Positions 18,286-27,549 of a stretch of 64,000 nt of DNA are shown piece by piece. Under the pieces are notes generated by a model. It did no database searches and had not been told where the DNA came from. It was given only the letters and a program-made list of their open reading frames with translations. The position numbers and the translations under genes are program-made. Source of the stretch: CAVQRC01 sp963715045 (lineage in GTDB: Bacteria > Planctomycetota > Planctomycetia > Pirellulales > Lacipirellulaceae); contig CAVQRC010000008.1 of NCBI GenBank assembly GCA_963715045.1, forward strand, positions 124,001 through 188,000. The letters run 5' to 3'. Each line of letters starts with the position of its first letter. The stretch's first letter is position 1.

Positions 18286-18328
18286 AAGAACAACGGTTTC
18301 GCCGGTAGGAAGCTGAAAAATGCTCCTC

Positions 18329-19142
18329 TCACGCGGGCTGTTGGGCCTCGAGCTCTTCGAGGATTTCGTTAAACCGCGCGAGGCTGAAGTCGTCTCCGCC
18401 GCCAAAATAGAGGTCCAGGCCGCGGCCACCGCTCAACCAGTCGCGTCGCTTCGTCGTCGAATACCGTGGCCAGTTCGCCCTCCGCCAGCAGGAAGATCTC
18501 GCCGTTCTCGCGATCGTCCCAGGTATCACCGATCACGCCCCGGAGATTCTCGGACCGTTCGCTGTAGCTTCGCTCGGAAGTCCATTCCAGCATGATCAAG
18601 TCGAGGGCCGCTCGATCTGCATCGAAAGCGGTGGTGCCGGAAATCAGGATGTCCTGCCCGTCGCCGGCAAAGATGAGATCTCCTCCCGTGCCGCCAATCA
18701 TCAAGTCGCGACCCGCCCCTCCATACAGCAAGTCGAAGCCGGCTCCTGCCAGCAGCACGTCATCTCCGCCGCCCCCGGACAACAGGTCGTCGCCATCGCC
18801 CGCATCCATGAACGCGTTAGTGTTCACGCTCCCGGAAACGAACCCGATGTCGTCACCGTCGCCCAGGAGGATTTCAATCCTGTCGACTGAACCGCCGTCG
18901 AAGGTCTGCCACGATGCCGAGCCATCGCTGAGTACGATGCGAACACGAAGATCGCCGCTGGAAGCAACACGGAAGACGCTTGCCGAGTCGTTTCCGTTCG
19001 TTCCGACGACCTGCAGCACGCCATGGTCAGCCCGGAGCCCTGCGACCACGGCAGCCGTCGTCGCGGCAGCCGTTCCGCCGTCGTCGTCGACCAGCACGAA
19101 CTGCCACCTCGTAGAGACCCCCGCTGGAGTACACGTGGTCAC
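18329..19142 (-). CDS. PKD/RTX secreted protein, C-terminal part with Ca-binding repeats
   Basis: Last part of the gene beginning at 20782. It has at least four RTX/hemolysin-type nonapeptide repeats (GDGDDLLSG, GGGGDDVLLAG, GGAGRDLMIGG, GDGQDILISG), which bind calcium in a parallel beta-roll and are typical of secreted proteins. The frame changes again near 18440: the first frame ends as noise (RLVERWPRPG), while another reads DWLSGGRGLDLYFGGGDDF and ends FNEILEELEAQQPA at 18329. That gives three frame changes within one 2.45-kb gene. Confidence 0.6.
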
Positions 19143-19440
19143 CTGTCACGGTGCCAGCCACCTGGTCGACCGTGGCCGTCGTGGTAGTGCCGTCACCCCA
19201 ATCGATCGTCGCGGTGTGCGTATCGAGCACACCGGCGTCGGTGAAGTCGGCCGTGAGTGTGACCGTGTCGCCTACCCCGGCACCGCCAATCGAGGCAGAG
19301 TCGGTCGCCGCATTGGTCAATTGTGGGGCCGCGTTGTCGACGCTGACGTCGAACGTCTCGACGGCGGTTCCTCCTTCACTGCCGGTCACGGAGACCGACC
19401 ACCGTGAACTCGCCGTCGTCCGCATAAACGTGGGAGCCAT
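19027..19440 (-). CDS. PKD/RTX protein, middle part (PKD domain)
   Basis: Middle piece of the same broken gene. The pattern ATIDWGDGTTTTATVDQ ... TGDHVYSSGGLYEVAV is a PKD-type Ig-like fold, found in extracellular proteins. The preceding frame ends in DGEFTVV and this one continues SVTGSEGGTAVETFDV, so the shift lies at about 19395-19410. The next shift is at about 19095-19125, where AVRAGRRRR is noise and LVDDDGGTAAATT is the real continuation. Confidence 0.55.
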   Translation of the reverse strand: MAPTFMRTTASSRWSVSVTGSEGGTAVETFDVSVDNAAPQLTNAATDSASIGGAGVGDTVTLTADFTDAGVLDTHTATIDWGDGTTTTATVDQVAGTVTGDHVYSSGGLYEVAVRAGRRRRRNGCRDDGCRGRRAPG

Positions 19441-20782
19441 CGAACGAACCTGTCACGACGTCACCAATTGCCGCGCCCGGCGTGTCGATGGTCGCGGTGC
19501 CATTGACGACCGGCGATCCGTCGCCCCAATCGATGGAATAGTCATAGGATTCGATGATGGGGACGGCCGCAGGAGTCGCCTGGAGGGTCGTGACGATGCC
19601 GTCGGCACCGGCCTCCCCGCCCAGGCTGCCACCAAACGGCACCGCTCCTCCGGCGACATCGTAAGTGGCATCCGCATCGGAAAGCGTATTACCGTACACG
19701 ACCAGGATTTCGCCACCGCCGCCGCCGCCGCCAATGCGAGGTGCGTCCTCTCCCGCGTCGCCGCCCGTGGCGCTCAACAGCCCCTCGAGTGTGATCGACG
19801 TGGCATGCAGCAGGATCCCTCCTCCGGCCCCACCGCCTCCGCTGCCCACGCCGCTGATCTGAGATCCGTTGCCGCCGTTGCCGCCGTCAGCCAGCACACG
19901 ACCGGTGGCACCGATCGTGATGGGACCCACGGCCCCCAGTTCGATGCCACCGCCACCACCTCCACCTCCGGCGACGAATCCATTGAAGGTCCCCCCCGCG
20001 GTTGCCCCCCCGCTGCCGCCTTGAATTCCGAGACTGAGGTCGCCGAAAGCGACCCCCGCGGTACCGGAGTTGTTACCGCCGCTGTTCTCCGCTCGCCCTC
20101 CGATTCCTCCATGGCCCCCGCCAGTTCCTCCTCCCCCGCCAACGGGCACACCTCCGCTGTCAACCGGCGCGCCGGCGGCCGCATCGCCGTTGGACACAAT
20201 AGCCAGGCCGTTCCCCAGTCCCCCGTTTCCTCCGCCGGGTCCCGCCAGCTGGTCTCCGTTGTAGCCGCCACCGACGAAAGCGGCGCTGACGTCAATCGTG
20301 CCGGACACGCTCAGCGTGCTTTGCGACAGAATCGCCAGGGGCCGCGAGCCGGTAGCAGAAAGCGTGATGCCCGCATCCAGCACAAAGCTGTCGAACGTAA
20401 ACACGGCGATTTCGTAGGGACCGAATCCGACGTCGCTGGTCGTGGTCGTACCGATCACGCTGCCATCCACCGTCAGCAGGTCGGTATCGATGATCACGTC
20501 AGCAGTGGGCGAAAAAACTCCGGCTGAGCTGAAATTGTTGGGATCGAGTCCGATGGAGCTCCCCCCGCCCGTGGTCCCTTCGACCACATCGGTGAATCCG
20601 CCGATGTCGCTCAGCTCGAGCAGGGCGCCCTCGCTGGTGGTCTGGTCGCCCGCGACACTCAGCACGGGGATAGCACTGAGCACCCAGCGACTCTCGAGTT
20701 GCTCGATTCCGCGCTGTCGCCCGTCGCATTCTCGACGAATCACCGTGCTGCCTGCCCCCTGGTTTGTATTTCGCCAGATCAA
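19376..20782 (-). CDS. LEPR-motif secreted protein with Gly-rich repeats and PKD domain, N-terminal part
   Basis: Begins with a basic N-terminus followed by a LEPR-type motif (IEQLESRWVLSA, residues 26-37), shared in form with the proteins at 2120 and 50512. No ATG is credible: the frame opens at a TTG near 20782, and a neighbouring ATG is in another frame, so the start may also be damaged. The body contains very Gly-rich segments (GGGGGGG blocks alternating with short strand-forming stretches such as ITLEGLLSATGG), then a first PKD-like domain (YSIDWGDGSPVVNGTATI ... SHVYADDGEFTVV). With the next two pieces it forms one calcium-binding surface protein of ~810 residues. Confidence 0.65.
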   Translation of the reverse strand: MIWRNTNQGAGSTVIRRECDGRQRGIEQLESRWVLSAIPVLSVAGDQTTSEGALLELSDIGGFTDVVEGTTGGGSSIGLDPNNFSSAGVFSPTADVIIDTDLLTVDGSVIGTTTTSDVGFGPYEIAVFTFDSFVLDAGITLSATGSRPLAILSQSTLSVSGTIDVSAAFVGGGYNGDQLAGPGGGNGGLGNGLAIVSNGDAAAGAPVDSGGVPVGGGGGTGGGHGGIGGRAENSGGNNSGTAGVAFGDLSLGIQGGSGGATAGGTFNGFVAGGGGGGGGIELGAVGPITIGATGRVLADGGNGGNGSQISGVGSGGGGAGGGILLHATSITLEGLLSATGGDAGEDAPRIGGGGGGGEILVVYGNTLSDADATYDVAGGAVPFGGSLGGEAGADGIVTTLQATPAAVPIIESYDYSIDWGDGSPVVNGTATIDTPGAAIGDVVTGSFDGSHVYADDGEFTVVGLRDRQ

Positions 20783-21602
20783 TCCACTGCCCCATCGATA
20801 GACCCTCCGTGTTCTTCAGACGTGAAACCTGAGCTCGGCGATGCGATCCGCATGCGGTAGATCCCAGCCCATGCGACCGCAACATAACCGGGTTTCGCCA
20901 CGTCCCGAAAGGGCAGTTGAGATCGGGAGAATCGTCCGCGAGAAACGGCCCTCGGAGCCGGGCGGCCGGCTTCAAGTGAGCTGCAGATCGAAACGAATCG
21001 CGAGGGTTCTCACTGGGCAGCCCACGCAACGGTGGCGAGGGAAGGGATGCCATAGTCCGATCCCATCGGCACGGTAGCGCGTGTCGCCCAGCGGTCGCGT
21101 GGTTGGCGTCTGTGGCGTGGACTTGTCCGTTGGCGAAGGTCTCGATGCGGTGCCTCTTGGAACACGGTCACGACGAATCGACGCCGTGTGCTTTGGCGGA
21201 TCCCAACGCCACGAGGCAATTCGGCCAACCATTCACGTCCGAAATTTTGCCGATTGGTCAGACAGGCGATTCAGCGGACGGCCGCGCAGGAACGCAAAGC
21301 CCCATGCTGGCGTCGTCAACGCCAACAAGCTCGGCATTGGGCGTTGTCACCTGGAACGCCGCCATATCGAGACCGGCTCTTCGTGAAAATCACGAATTGT
21401 GACCTGTGCGCTCAACTGTTGACAGAACCGGCCATGCGCGACCGCTGAGCAAGTACAGCACGTGAGCGTCGAGGTTCGGATCCAACCAGCCTGCGATTGG
21501 CATTCCAATAATTACCTCCTGTTTTTCATGGTTGAAACTTGTTACTCAGTAAATCACATCGGGCAGTTACGACCGAACTTTTTTGCAAGGGTTACGACAC
21601 AG
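20783..21602. other. 820-bp region without a convincing gene
   Basis: Several overlapping short frames exist on both strands, but none has a plausible start with a ribosome-binding site or family-like composition. The last ~130 bases before the isocitrate dehydrogenase start are AT-richer than the surroundings and probably hold its promoter. Confidence 0.4.
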
Positions 21603-22124
21603 ATGAACGGCATGACCACCCAGACAAGGCGGATCGTAGTCGCCCCCGGCGATGGCGTGGGACCCGAAATTATGGATGCCACCCTCCAGGTGCTTGAAGC
21701 GGCACAAGCGCCCATCGAGTTTGATACCGTCAAGCTGGGGCAGCAGGTCTACGAAAGCGGCAATACGTCCGGTGTGCCGGCTGAGGCCTGGGATCTGATT
21801 CGCGAGCGGGGTGTACTGCTGAAAGCACCCATCACCACACCCCAAGGTAAGGGCTTCAAGAGCGTCAACGTGACGCTGCGGAAAACGCTTAACCTGTTCG
21901 CGAGTGTCCGTCCTTGCAAGGCCTACACGCCGTGTGTCGCCTCGGCCCACCCAGGCATGAACTTAGTGATCGTACGGGAAAACGAAGAAGATCTGTATGC
22001 GGGGATCGAGCATCGCCAGACCCCGAAGTGCACCAGATTCTCAAGCTGGTCACCCGACCGGGTTGTGAGAAGATCATCCGTTATGCCTTTGAGTATGCTC
22101 GGGCGTACGGACGCAAAAAGGTGA
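21603..22124 (+). CDS. icd: Isocitrate dehydrogenase, N-terminal part (frameshifted)
   Basis: Starts MNGMTTQTRRIVVAPGDGVG; ATG 21603 or 21612 are both possible. It shows the decarboxylating dehydrogenase pattern: PGDGVGPEI near the N-terminus, the substrate-site region SVNVTLRKTLNLFASVRP, and VIVRENEEDLYAGIEH. The meaningful frame is lost at the C-run 22021-22024 (GIEHRQT, then PEVHQILKLV in the next frame); one missing C explains it. The enzyme catalyses oxidative decarboxylation of isocitrate to 2-oxoglutarate in the TCA cycle. The family is the long Thermus/Rickettsia type with an extra C-terminal domain. Confidence 0.85.
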   Translation: MNGMTTQTRRIVVAPGDGVGPEIMDATLQVLEAAQAPIEFDTVKLGQQVYESGNTSGVPAEAWDLIRERGVLLKAPITTPQGKGFKSVNVTLRKTLNLFASVRPCKAYTPCVASAHPGMNLVIVRENEEDLYAGIEHRQTPKCTRFSSWSPDRVVRRSSVMPLSMLGRTDAKR

Positions 22125-23053
22125 CCTGCATGACCAAGGACAACATTATGAAGCTGACCGACGGTCTTTTTCATAGCGTCTTTGACGAGGTCGCCGCCGA
22201 GTATCCCGATCTTCAATCGGATCACTTCATCATCGACATCGGTTCGGCGCGGCTGGCGGCCAGCCCGGAGATTTTCGACGTGATTGTCACCTTGAATCTC
22301 TACGGCGACATCTTATCGGATATTGCGGCCCAACTCGCCGGCTCGATCGGTTTCGCCGCCTCGGCGAACGTCGGTGAAACTGTGGCCATGTTCGAGGCCG
22401 TCCATGGCTCGGCACCGGATATCGCAGGCCGTGGTATCGCTAATCCGTCAGGTCTATTGATTGCGGCGACTCAGATGCTCGTGCACTTGGGGCTCTCCGA
22501 GAGTGCCGAGACGATCAAGAATGCCTGGCTAAAGACCATCGAAGACGGAATTCACACTCCCGACATCTACCGTGAGTCACTCAGTACGCGCGAGGTGGGT
22601 ACCGCCGACTTTGCCGCCGCGATCGTCGAACGACTGGGCCAGGTGCCGAAGATTCTCCAGCCGGTCAGTTATCAGGCAAAGGAGATCAAGGTCGCCTACA
22701 CCCCAAAACGGGTGAAGAAACAACTGGTGGGCGTCGACGTATTTATTTGCTGGGACGAAGAGAACCGCCAGGCCGACATGCTGGCCAAGCAACTTACCGC
22801 GGCCCAGCCGGATCAATTGTCTCTCTCACTGATCACCAATCGGGGCGTCAAAGTCTATCCTGACGGCATTCCAGAAACTTTCTGCACCGATCACTGGCGG
22901 TGTCGGTTCAAGACGAGTGACTCAGACCTGCCCTACCAGAAAGTCGTCGACCTCCTGCAGAATCTCACCAAGGCGGGTCTCGATGTGATCAAAACCGAGA
23001 ACCTGTGCACGTTCGACGGCCAACCAGGCTTTTCCATGGGGCAAGGCGAGTAG
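22022..23053 (+). CDS. icd: Isocitrate dehydrogenase, C-terminal part
   Basis: Continuation of the same enzyme: KKVTCMTKDNIMKLTDGLF, the metal-binding region FIIDIGSARLAASPEIFDVIV-like with NLYGDILSDIAAQLAGSIGF, and the cofactor region EAVHGSAPDIAGRGIANPSG. The extra C-terminal domain (about 140 residues, VDVFICWDEENRQADMLAKQL onward) identifies the long NADP-type found in Thermus. All active-site landmarks are intact, so a sequence error is more likely than true loss of this central enzyme. No gene follows closely. Confidence 0.85.
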   Translation, partial: PEVHQILKLVTRPGCEKIIRYAFEYARAYGRKKVTCMTKDNIMKLTDGLFHSVFDEVAAEYPDLQSDHFIIDIGSARLAASPEIFDVIVTLNLYGDILSDIAAQLAGSIGFAASANVGETVAMFEAVHGSAPDIAGRGIANPSGLLIAATQMLVHLGLSESAETIKNAWLKTIEDGIHTPDIYRESLSTREVGTADFAAAIVERLGQVPKILQPVSYQAKEIKVAYTPKRVKKQLVGVDVFICWDEENRQADMLAKQLTAAQPDQLSLSLITNRGVKVYPDGIPETFCTDHWRCRFKTSDSDLPYQKVVDLLQNLTKAGLDVIKTENLCTFDGQPGFSMGQGE

Positions 23054-23424
23054 GAACTCTTCTTCAAGTAGGTCATTCGCTCATCGGGTGCCGTACCCGT
23101 AACTTCCGACAACAGACGCCTGCTGATCCAAAAGGTCGTGCGCTCGACCGACGTCGACCCGCCAGCCGCGATGCGCAAGAGTTGGACGTGTCCCACGCAG
23201 CTTCCATGGTGATCGGAACTGCCTTCGGCTTCATCGGCCGACGCAGTTTCGTGAATAGTCGTCCGCCAGAAACGGCAATTGGCTGACGAACTGCCGGAGG
23301 ACGGATCGACCGCTGGACAAACCAGCGACCGCCGCTGTGTCAACTCCGCACCGCGACTGCGCCACCGCCGACAAGTAGGAAGCGGTTCAGGTCGGGATCG
23401 AGAGCACTCATCAGACGACCGACT
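23054..23424. other. Intergenic stretch between convergent genes
   Basis: Lies between the isocitrate dehydrogenase gene and a minus-strand PEP-CTERM gene. Small frames on both strands lack starts and recognisable motifs. No gene supported. Confidence 0.4.
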
Positions 23425-24207
23425 CTAGTGCTTCGATCTGTTGCTCGCCCGCGGGCGCATTGCCACCAGGCCCAGAACGCTGCCAGTCAAAAGCAGGAAT
23501 GAACCCGGTTCCGGAATCGATGAAGTTGCGACTCGAACGTACGAGAAGGAAACCGAATGCTGAGCAGGCGCGTCAATGAGCAACGCGGCGAAGCCGCTGT
23601 CATAGAGATCGTCAGTCGCAGTCAGAGCGGGAGTTTCAGGCTTGGGATCAGTCGCTCGCCAGGCGAACAAACTCAATTCATCGCCCAAAATGTCCAATTG
23701 AAGAATGATATCTTCCGTAGAGGGATTCAGATCCGTTGGAGCAGAAACCAGGGTAGATGGGGATGGTGAGTCGTTTCGACCCAGGTAGAGTGTGCCGTTA
23801 TTGGTGTCAATACCTCCCTGGTATCCCGTCAGATTCGCGACATCCAGCCGACCATAAACAGCGATCGGGCCGCTTCCGTCGACTTGTCGAATGCGTGATT
23901 GAATCGACATGTCTGCTAACGACTGAAACGAAGTGTACATCACCTGAGGGTCTCGGTTCGGCTGAGTGATTACCAAGTCGCCACTGGAAGAATCAGCGAT
24001 GCCCGTCACTCCCAGGCCCGGAGCAAATTCCCAGGTAACAGGCATGCCGTCCGTATGGTCGCCATCGCTGAAATCGTCACAAAATACTTCGTTAAGGACT
24101 GAACCGGCACAAATTCCTTCCTGAGCAAGTACGGGGCTTGCGACGGTCAGCAGCCAGCAGCCAAGACCTACTGAACCGACTGACAGTAAAGAACTCCAGG
24201 CTCGCAT
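23425..24207 (-). CDS. PEP-CTERM protein (beta-sandwich family, paralogue 1)
   Basis: 260 residues. Signal peptide 1-29 (MRAWSS..., cleavage after VLAQ). The domain contains FCDDFSDGDHTDGMPVTWEF, also seen almost identically in the protein at 27549 (FRDDFSDGDPVDNMPVTW), then a concanavalin-like series of strands including IILQLDILGDELSLFAWRAT. The tail (about 235-260) is SIPEPGSFLLLTGSVLGLVA then RPRASNRSKH. It is one of a local set of related minus-strand PEP-CTERM genes (23.4, 24.7, 26.9 kb). A MITE-like repeat sits 33 bases upstream of the start. Confidence 0.85.
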   Translation of the reverse strand: MRAWSSLLSVGSVGLGCWLLTVASPVLAQEGICAGSVLNEVFCDDFSDGDHTDGMPVTWEFAPGLGVTGIADSSSGDLVITQPNRDPQVMYTSFQSLADMSIQSRIRQVDGSGPIAVYGRLDVANLTGYQGGIDTNNGTLYLGRNDSPSPSTLVSAPTDLNPSTEDIILQLDILGDELSLFAWRATDPKPETPALTATDDLYDSGFAALLIDAPAQHSVSFSYVRVATSSIPEPGSFLLLTGSVLGLVAMRPRASNRSKH

Positions 24208-24239
24208 TGGATCGCTCCTTGACTTGGCTTGCTTGACTT

Positions 24240-24320
24240 AGAACCTATCCCAGAACCTCAGTGAACGCGTCCCACGGCCGGAGATTTCGGTGGCTGAAAT
24301 CAGTTTTGGGATCGGCTCTT
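24240..24320. repeat. MITE-like interspersed repeat, copy 2
   Basis: 81 bp. Terminal inverted repeats AGAACCTATCCCA and TGGGATCGGCTCT match at 11 of 13 positions. TA lies on both sides, as for elements mobilised by IS630/Tc1-type transposases (inference). Similar to 15511-15592. Confidence 0.7.
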
Positions 24321-24329
24321 AGTGGTTTG

Positions 24330-24653
24330 GGCTTCAGCGGCCGCATTGTATTGGCGGTGCATCTCGCTCTTCAAGTAATCTCTTGCGTTTTCCACAAAAT
24401 AGCGCGCGGAGCTTTATCGCGGCACCCGAACCCCGTCGACATACCAGACCCGCTGGTGCTTGCCGTCGGGCGTGTTGCCAACGAACACGAAGTCCATGCC
24501 GTCGTCCTGCCAGCCCGCTTCGTTGCGGTTGCGGCGGATCGACAGGTTCTCTACTTCGGCGCAGGGGCCGAACACGGCGGAATCGATGCCGTCACGGATC
24601 CGCGCGTTCAGCACGCGATCAGGCTCATGGAGGGTGTCCCAAACAAGCCCCAC
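24330..24653 (-). pseudogene. Remnant of an unidentified protein
   Basis: The frame from 24653 reads VENLSIRRNRNEAGWQDDG ... FVFVGNTPDGKHQRVWYVDG and has natural protein composition, but stops at 24414. Another frame then continues plausibly (SSARYFVENARDYLKSEMHR). It has no start, signal or tail, so it looks like the degraded C-terminal end of a gene. Family not recognised. Confidence 0.35.
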
Positions 24654-24689
24654 GCGGCCGCGTAGTGCACCTGCACTCGGTGGAGTTTT

Positions 24690-25454
24690 TTACAGCCGAC
24701 GAATCGCCAAAGCACCGATGCTCAAGAGAACCAAGCTGAATGAAGTGGGTTCGGGAATTCGGGAAACTTCGAAGTAATCGAATGCCGCCGCCATGGGACC
24801 AGCGTCAATTCTTCTTGCCGCCCAAACTCCTACTTTCCCCTCACCGGTCAAAAAGTCAGGCAAGTCATTTACTTGTATCTGCGGAATTTCAGGCTTGTCA
24901 GTGCCGACAGCCCAGACCGTAAGCGATGCCGTGTTTCCTAAAAAATCGAGCTGCATCTCGACCGGGGTCTCATGCGGGATCAAAGAAGTACTACTTGGCC
25001 AGGAACGTAAATACCCTTGAGTCTCATCGTCGGCTCCGATTGAGATTCCGCCCTCCTCGCTGATCAAACCGTAGATACCTCCCACGGTACGATCATTCTC
25101 GTCAAGTAGACTTCTGGCAAAAATGCCCCAGAAGTAATCGCTTCCTGTGGTCGTCACGCGAGTCCTCAGTGATGCGTTCGCGACCGAGACGTTTTCGACA
25201 AAGGAATCGGATTCGGAGAACGTATCTTGGTTCGGCTCACTCCCCGGCTCTAACACGTAGGCACCATCCTCGACGCGTCGCTCACCAGCCTCATAGGGTT
25301 TCAGCGGCACCCAATTGACTTCGATGCCGTTATCCGTCACCACCGTGGTCCCATCAAAGTCATCACGGAAATACTGAGCTCGTGCGGATAGTTGTGCCGC
25401 AAGCAAAATCACGAACCCCAATCCGGAGTAGAAAACGATTCGACGCGCTGTCAT
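24690..25454 (-). CDS. PEP-CTERM protein (beta-sandwich family, paralogue 2)
   Basis: 254 residues from ATG 25454, which has GAAGGG ~8 bases upstream; the frame extends further upstream but without a signal sequence. Signal peptide 1-26 (TARRIVFYSGLGFVILLAAQ, cleavage after RAQ). The domain opens FRDDFDG and contains VEMQLDFLGNTASLTVWAVG. Ends with the PEP-CTERM tail SRIPEPTSFSLVLLSIGALA then IRRL. A ~131-bp segment of this gene (24843-24973) is duplicated at 26686-26817. Confidence 0.85.
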   Translation of the reverse strand: MTARRIVFYSGLGFVILLAAQLSARAQYFRDDFDGTTVVTDNGIEVNWVPLKPYEAGERRVEDGAYVLEPGSEPNQDTFSESDSFVENVSVANASLRTRVTTTGSDYFWGIFARSLLDENDRTVGGIYGLISEEGGISIGADDETQGYLRSWPSSTSLIPHETPVEMQLDFLGNTASLTVWAVGTDKPEIPQIQVNDLPDFLTGEGKVGVWAARRIDAGPMAAAFDYFEVSRIPEPTSFSLVLLSIGALAIRRL

Positions 25455-25579
25455 TAAGCGGACCCTTCTGGCGTTAAAGGCAAGGTAGTGAAACTTCCAA
25501 TGGACATTGGTCGCGATTCTGGGTTCGCCGGGGCCGCGCAACGCTGGCTAGCCAAGGAAATAATGCCCGGCTAGGAATT

Positions 25580-26550
25580 TCAATAACGCCCGTTGCTCGA
25601 CAGATATCGCGTTCGAAGGCACGCAACTGCAAGTCCGACGAGCAGCGACGCTGACGTCAGAAAGATGCTCGATGGCTCCGGTATAACACGGGCCTGCCAG
25701 ATGTCGCTGCTACTAAACTGATCGAAACCGTTCCACCGGCGAAGAACAAGGTTTCACCATCAGCAGCAAGTTCAGGGCTCCATTCAGAATCTGCCGTATT
25801 GATCGTGGGTCCAAGGTTTACCGGTTCACCCCATGGTGACGAAATGTCAGTTCGGCTGGATACCCAGATGTCACTATTTCCGAATCCGCCGGGGCGATCC
25901 GTGGCGACGAAGAAAAGATGCAGTCCGTCAGCAGAGATCGCGGGGGAATCGGCACCATCACCGTTAATGTTGTCCGGCAACTTTGTCGCTGGTCCAAACG
26001 CCGAAAGAGAGTCGGTTCTGGTTGAAACCCAGATTTCGTACGGGAGTATGTCCGAGGCAGTGTTGCGTGTGAAGTAGAGCTCCAATCCGTCCGAGGAAAT
26101 ATCGGCCCATCGCTCCTCGTCCGGACTGTTGACGCCAGCACCCACACTCGTGCGATTCGTCCAGGGAGATGCCGTGTCGCTCCGCTCCCACACGAATAGG
26201 TCATTTCGGTCATTCGGCGTGCCTTCATTCGTAAAAAGCGAGAGGCCATCGTCAGATACAGCCGCATGATTATCGCTCACGGATAGTATCGGCGCACCGA
26301 AGTCTTCGGTCACGTTACTGCGATTGGCAACCCATGTTTCAAAGCGGCCGAAATTACGATCGGATATAAAGTACAGCTCCAGCCCGTCTCCTGTGATACT
26401 TGGGGACGCATCGAAGGCAGATGGAAATCCTATTGGGGATGGAAGCTTCACGGGATCATCAAACACCCATCGTGCCGTTGCTTCAGCAGACGCCCAGGCA
26501 AGTATTACGCACGACAAAAGGACCAAGCACACGCGTCGTTGCAGCGTCAT
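25580..26550 (-). CDS. PEP-CTERM protein with PD40/TolB-like propeller repeats (frameshift near 3' end)
   Basis: The main frame runs from ATG 26550 to a stop at 25657 (297 residues). Signal peptide ~27 residues (VCLVLLSCVILAWASAEATA). Four or more TolB/PD40-like blades follow: SITGDGLELYFISDR, AAVSDDGLSLFTNE, ADISSDGLELYFTRN, PAISADGLHLFFVA, PELAADGETLFFA. The annotated frame ends in noise (LVAATSGRPVLY), but after one indel at about 25735-25745 another frame reads FSSSDIWQARVIPEPSSIFL and ends with a hydrophobic segment and basic residues at 25580. The gene is therefore a propeller protein with a PEP-CTERM tail. Confidence 0.75.
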
Positions 26551-26553
26551 GAA

Positions 26554-26844
26554 TCATCTCCAAGAAAAACTGCCTTCGAAGTGTCGTCGTTGCCGTGCCG
26601 TGCCGCTGCGGATCCGTCGACTTGTCGAATGCGTGACTGAATCGACATGTCTGTTTACGACTGAAACGACGTGTACCTCCCGGCCACCGGTCAAAAAATC
26701 AGGCAAGTCATTTACTTGTATCTGCGGAATTGCAGGCCTGTCAGTGCCGACAGCCCAGACCGTGAGTGATGCCGTGTTTCCCAACAAGTCAAGCTGCATC
26801 TCGACTGCGGTCTCATGGATCGTCGACCAGTTAGTCCAATACAA
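26554..26844 (-). pseudogene. Duplicated and deleted mosaic of two neighbouring PEP-CTERM genes
   Basis: 26613-26676 matches 23869-23938 (inside paralogue 1) and 26686-26817 matches 24843-24973 (inside paralogue 2), at roughly 85-90% identity, in the same order and orientation. The ~0.9 kb between the two source segments is missing. The open frame mixes a good peptide (VEMQLDLLGNTASLTVWAVG) with an out-of-frame copy of the other gene, so it encodes no coherent protein. It abuts the 3' end of paralogue 3. Confidence 0.75.
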
Positions 26845-26849
26845 GCGAG

Positions 26850-27105
26850 CGCGGCCAACACGAGCGATGAAGGCTCGGGGATATGTGAGTCCGCAACATG
26901 TACATATCGATAGGTCACAGAAGTCAATGCCGAGGGCGTCAAGTTGTATCCAAAAATGGCGATTCCGCCGGTATCGGAATTGGTCTCAGTGGCGCTGACG
27001 GTTGGCTGCTGCGGCATCGGTGTACCTGGTTCCCAGACCCACAAATTGTATTGAGCGTCGCCGGTCCCGAATGCATCCAATTGCAGTACGACGTCGTTTG
27101 TTGGT
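26850..27105 (-). CDS. PEP-CTERM protein paralogue 3, C-terminal part after frameshift
   Basis: In this frame: NDVVLQLDAFGTGDAQYNLW, TETNSDTGGIAIFGYNL, YRYVHVADSHIPEPSSLVLA, then a hydrophobic segment and GRRS, so the PEP-CTERM tail is present. It continues without a stop into the mosaic region (open frame to 26712). The N-terminal part is 26986-27549. Confidence 0.6.
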
Positions 27106-27549
27106 TGGATCAAGCGAGATCTCAGACTGCCCGAGGATCGGCCCAAATCCGTCCTTTTGTATGACGGCCGTCAGTAACCCAGCATTGTTAGCGACAGATG
27201 CGTAAACACCATCACCGGTGAACGGAACGCTTTCGCGTACGAGAACTCCTGCCGAGTTTCCAGAGGTTAATCTCAGCTGTGTGCGAATCGACGTGTCGGT
27301 AAGAGACGTACCCAGTACTCTGGCGGAAATGATTTGGTCATCGGGGTCGGTTATTACCAGGCTGTTGGATTCGATTGAGAACTCATCATCCGTTCCTGGC
27401 GACCACGTAACGGGCATGTTGTCCACAGGATCGCCGTCGCTGAAGTCGTCGCGGAAGATCGTGTCGGCCGAAGCGACGTTGCTTGCCACAATCACCAGGA
27501 AGACTGCGACGAAGCACGGAACCAAACGAATCCACGACGATCTGATCAT
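26986..27549 (-). CDS. PEP-CTERM protein paralogue 3, N-terminal part
   Basis: ATG 27549. Signal peptide ~29 residues (LVPCFVAVFLVIVASNVASA). The opening FRDDFSDGDPVDNMPVTW is shared with the protein at 23425-24207. The beta-sandwich strands continue to ISLDPTN. After this the frame is noise; deleting one base in the run TTT (27097-27099) joins it to NDVVLQLDAFG in the previous entry. Intact length would be about 235 residues. Confidence 0.7.
   Translation of the reverse strand: MIRSSWIRLVPCFVAVFLVIVASNVASADTIFRDDFSDGDPVDNMPVTWSPGTDDEFSIESNSLVITDPDDQIISARVLGTSLTDTSIRTQLRLTSGNSAGVLVRESVPFTGDGVYASVANNAGLLTAVIQKDGFGPILGQSEISLDPTNKRRRTAIGCIRDRRRSIQFVGLGTRYTDAAAANRQRH

Noticed and set aside
21103..21402. 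Overlapping frames between the PKD/RTX gene and isocitrate dehydrogenase
   Set aside because: Three + strand frames and two - strand frames are open together, as expected in GC-rich non-coding DNA; none looks like a protein family.
22018..22030. Programmed frameshift in isocitrate dehydrogenase
   Set aside because: The slip is in a plain C-run without a slippery heptamer or downstream stem noticed, and many other genes nearby are broken in the same manner, so error or decay is simpler.
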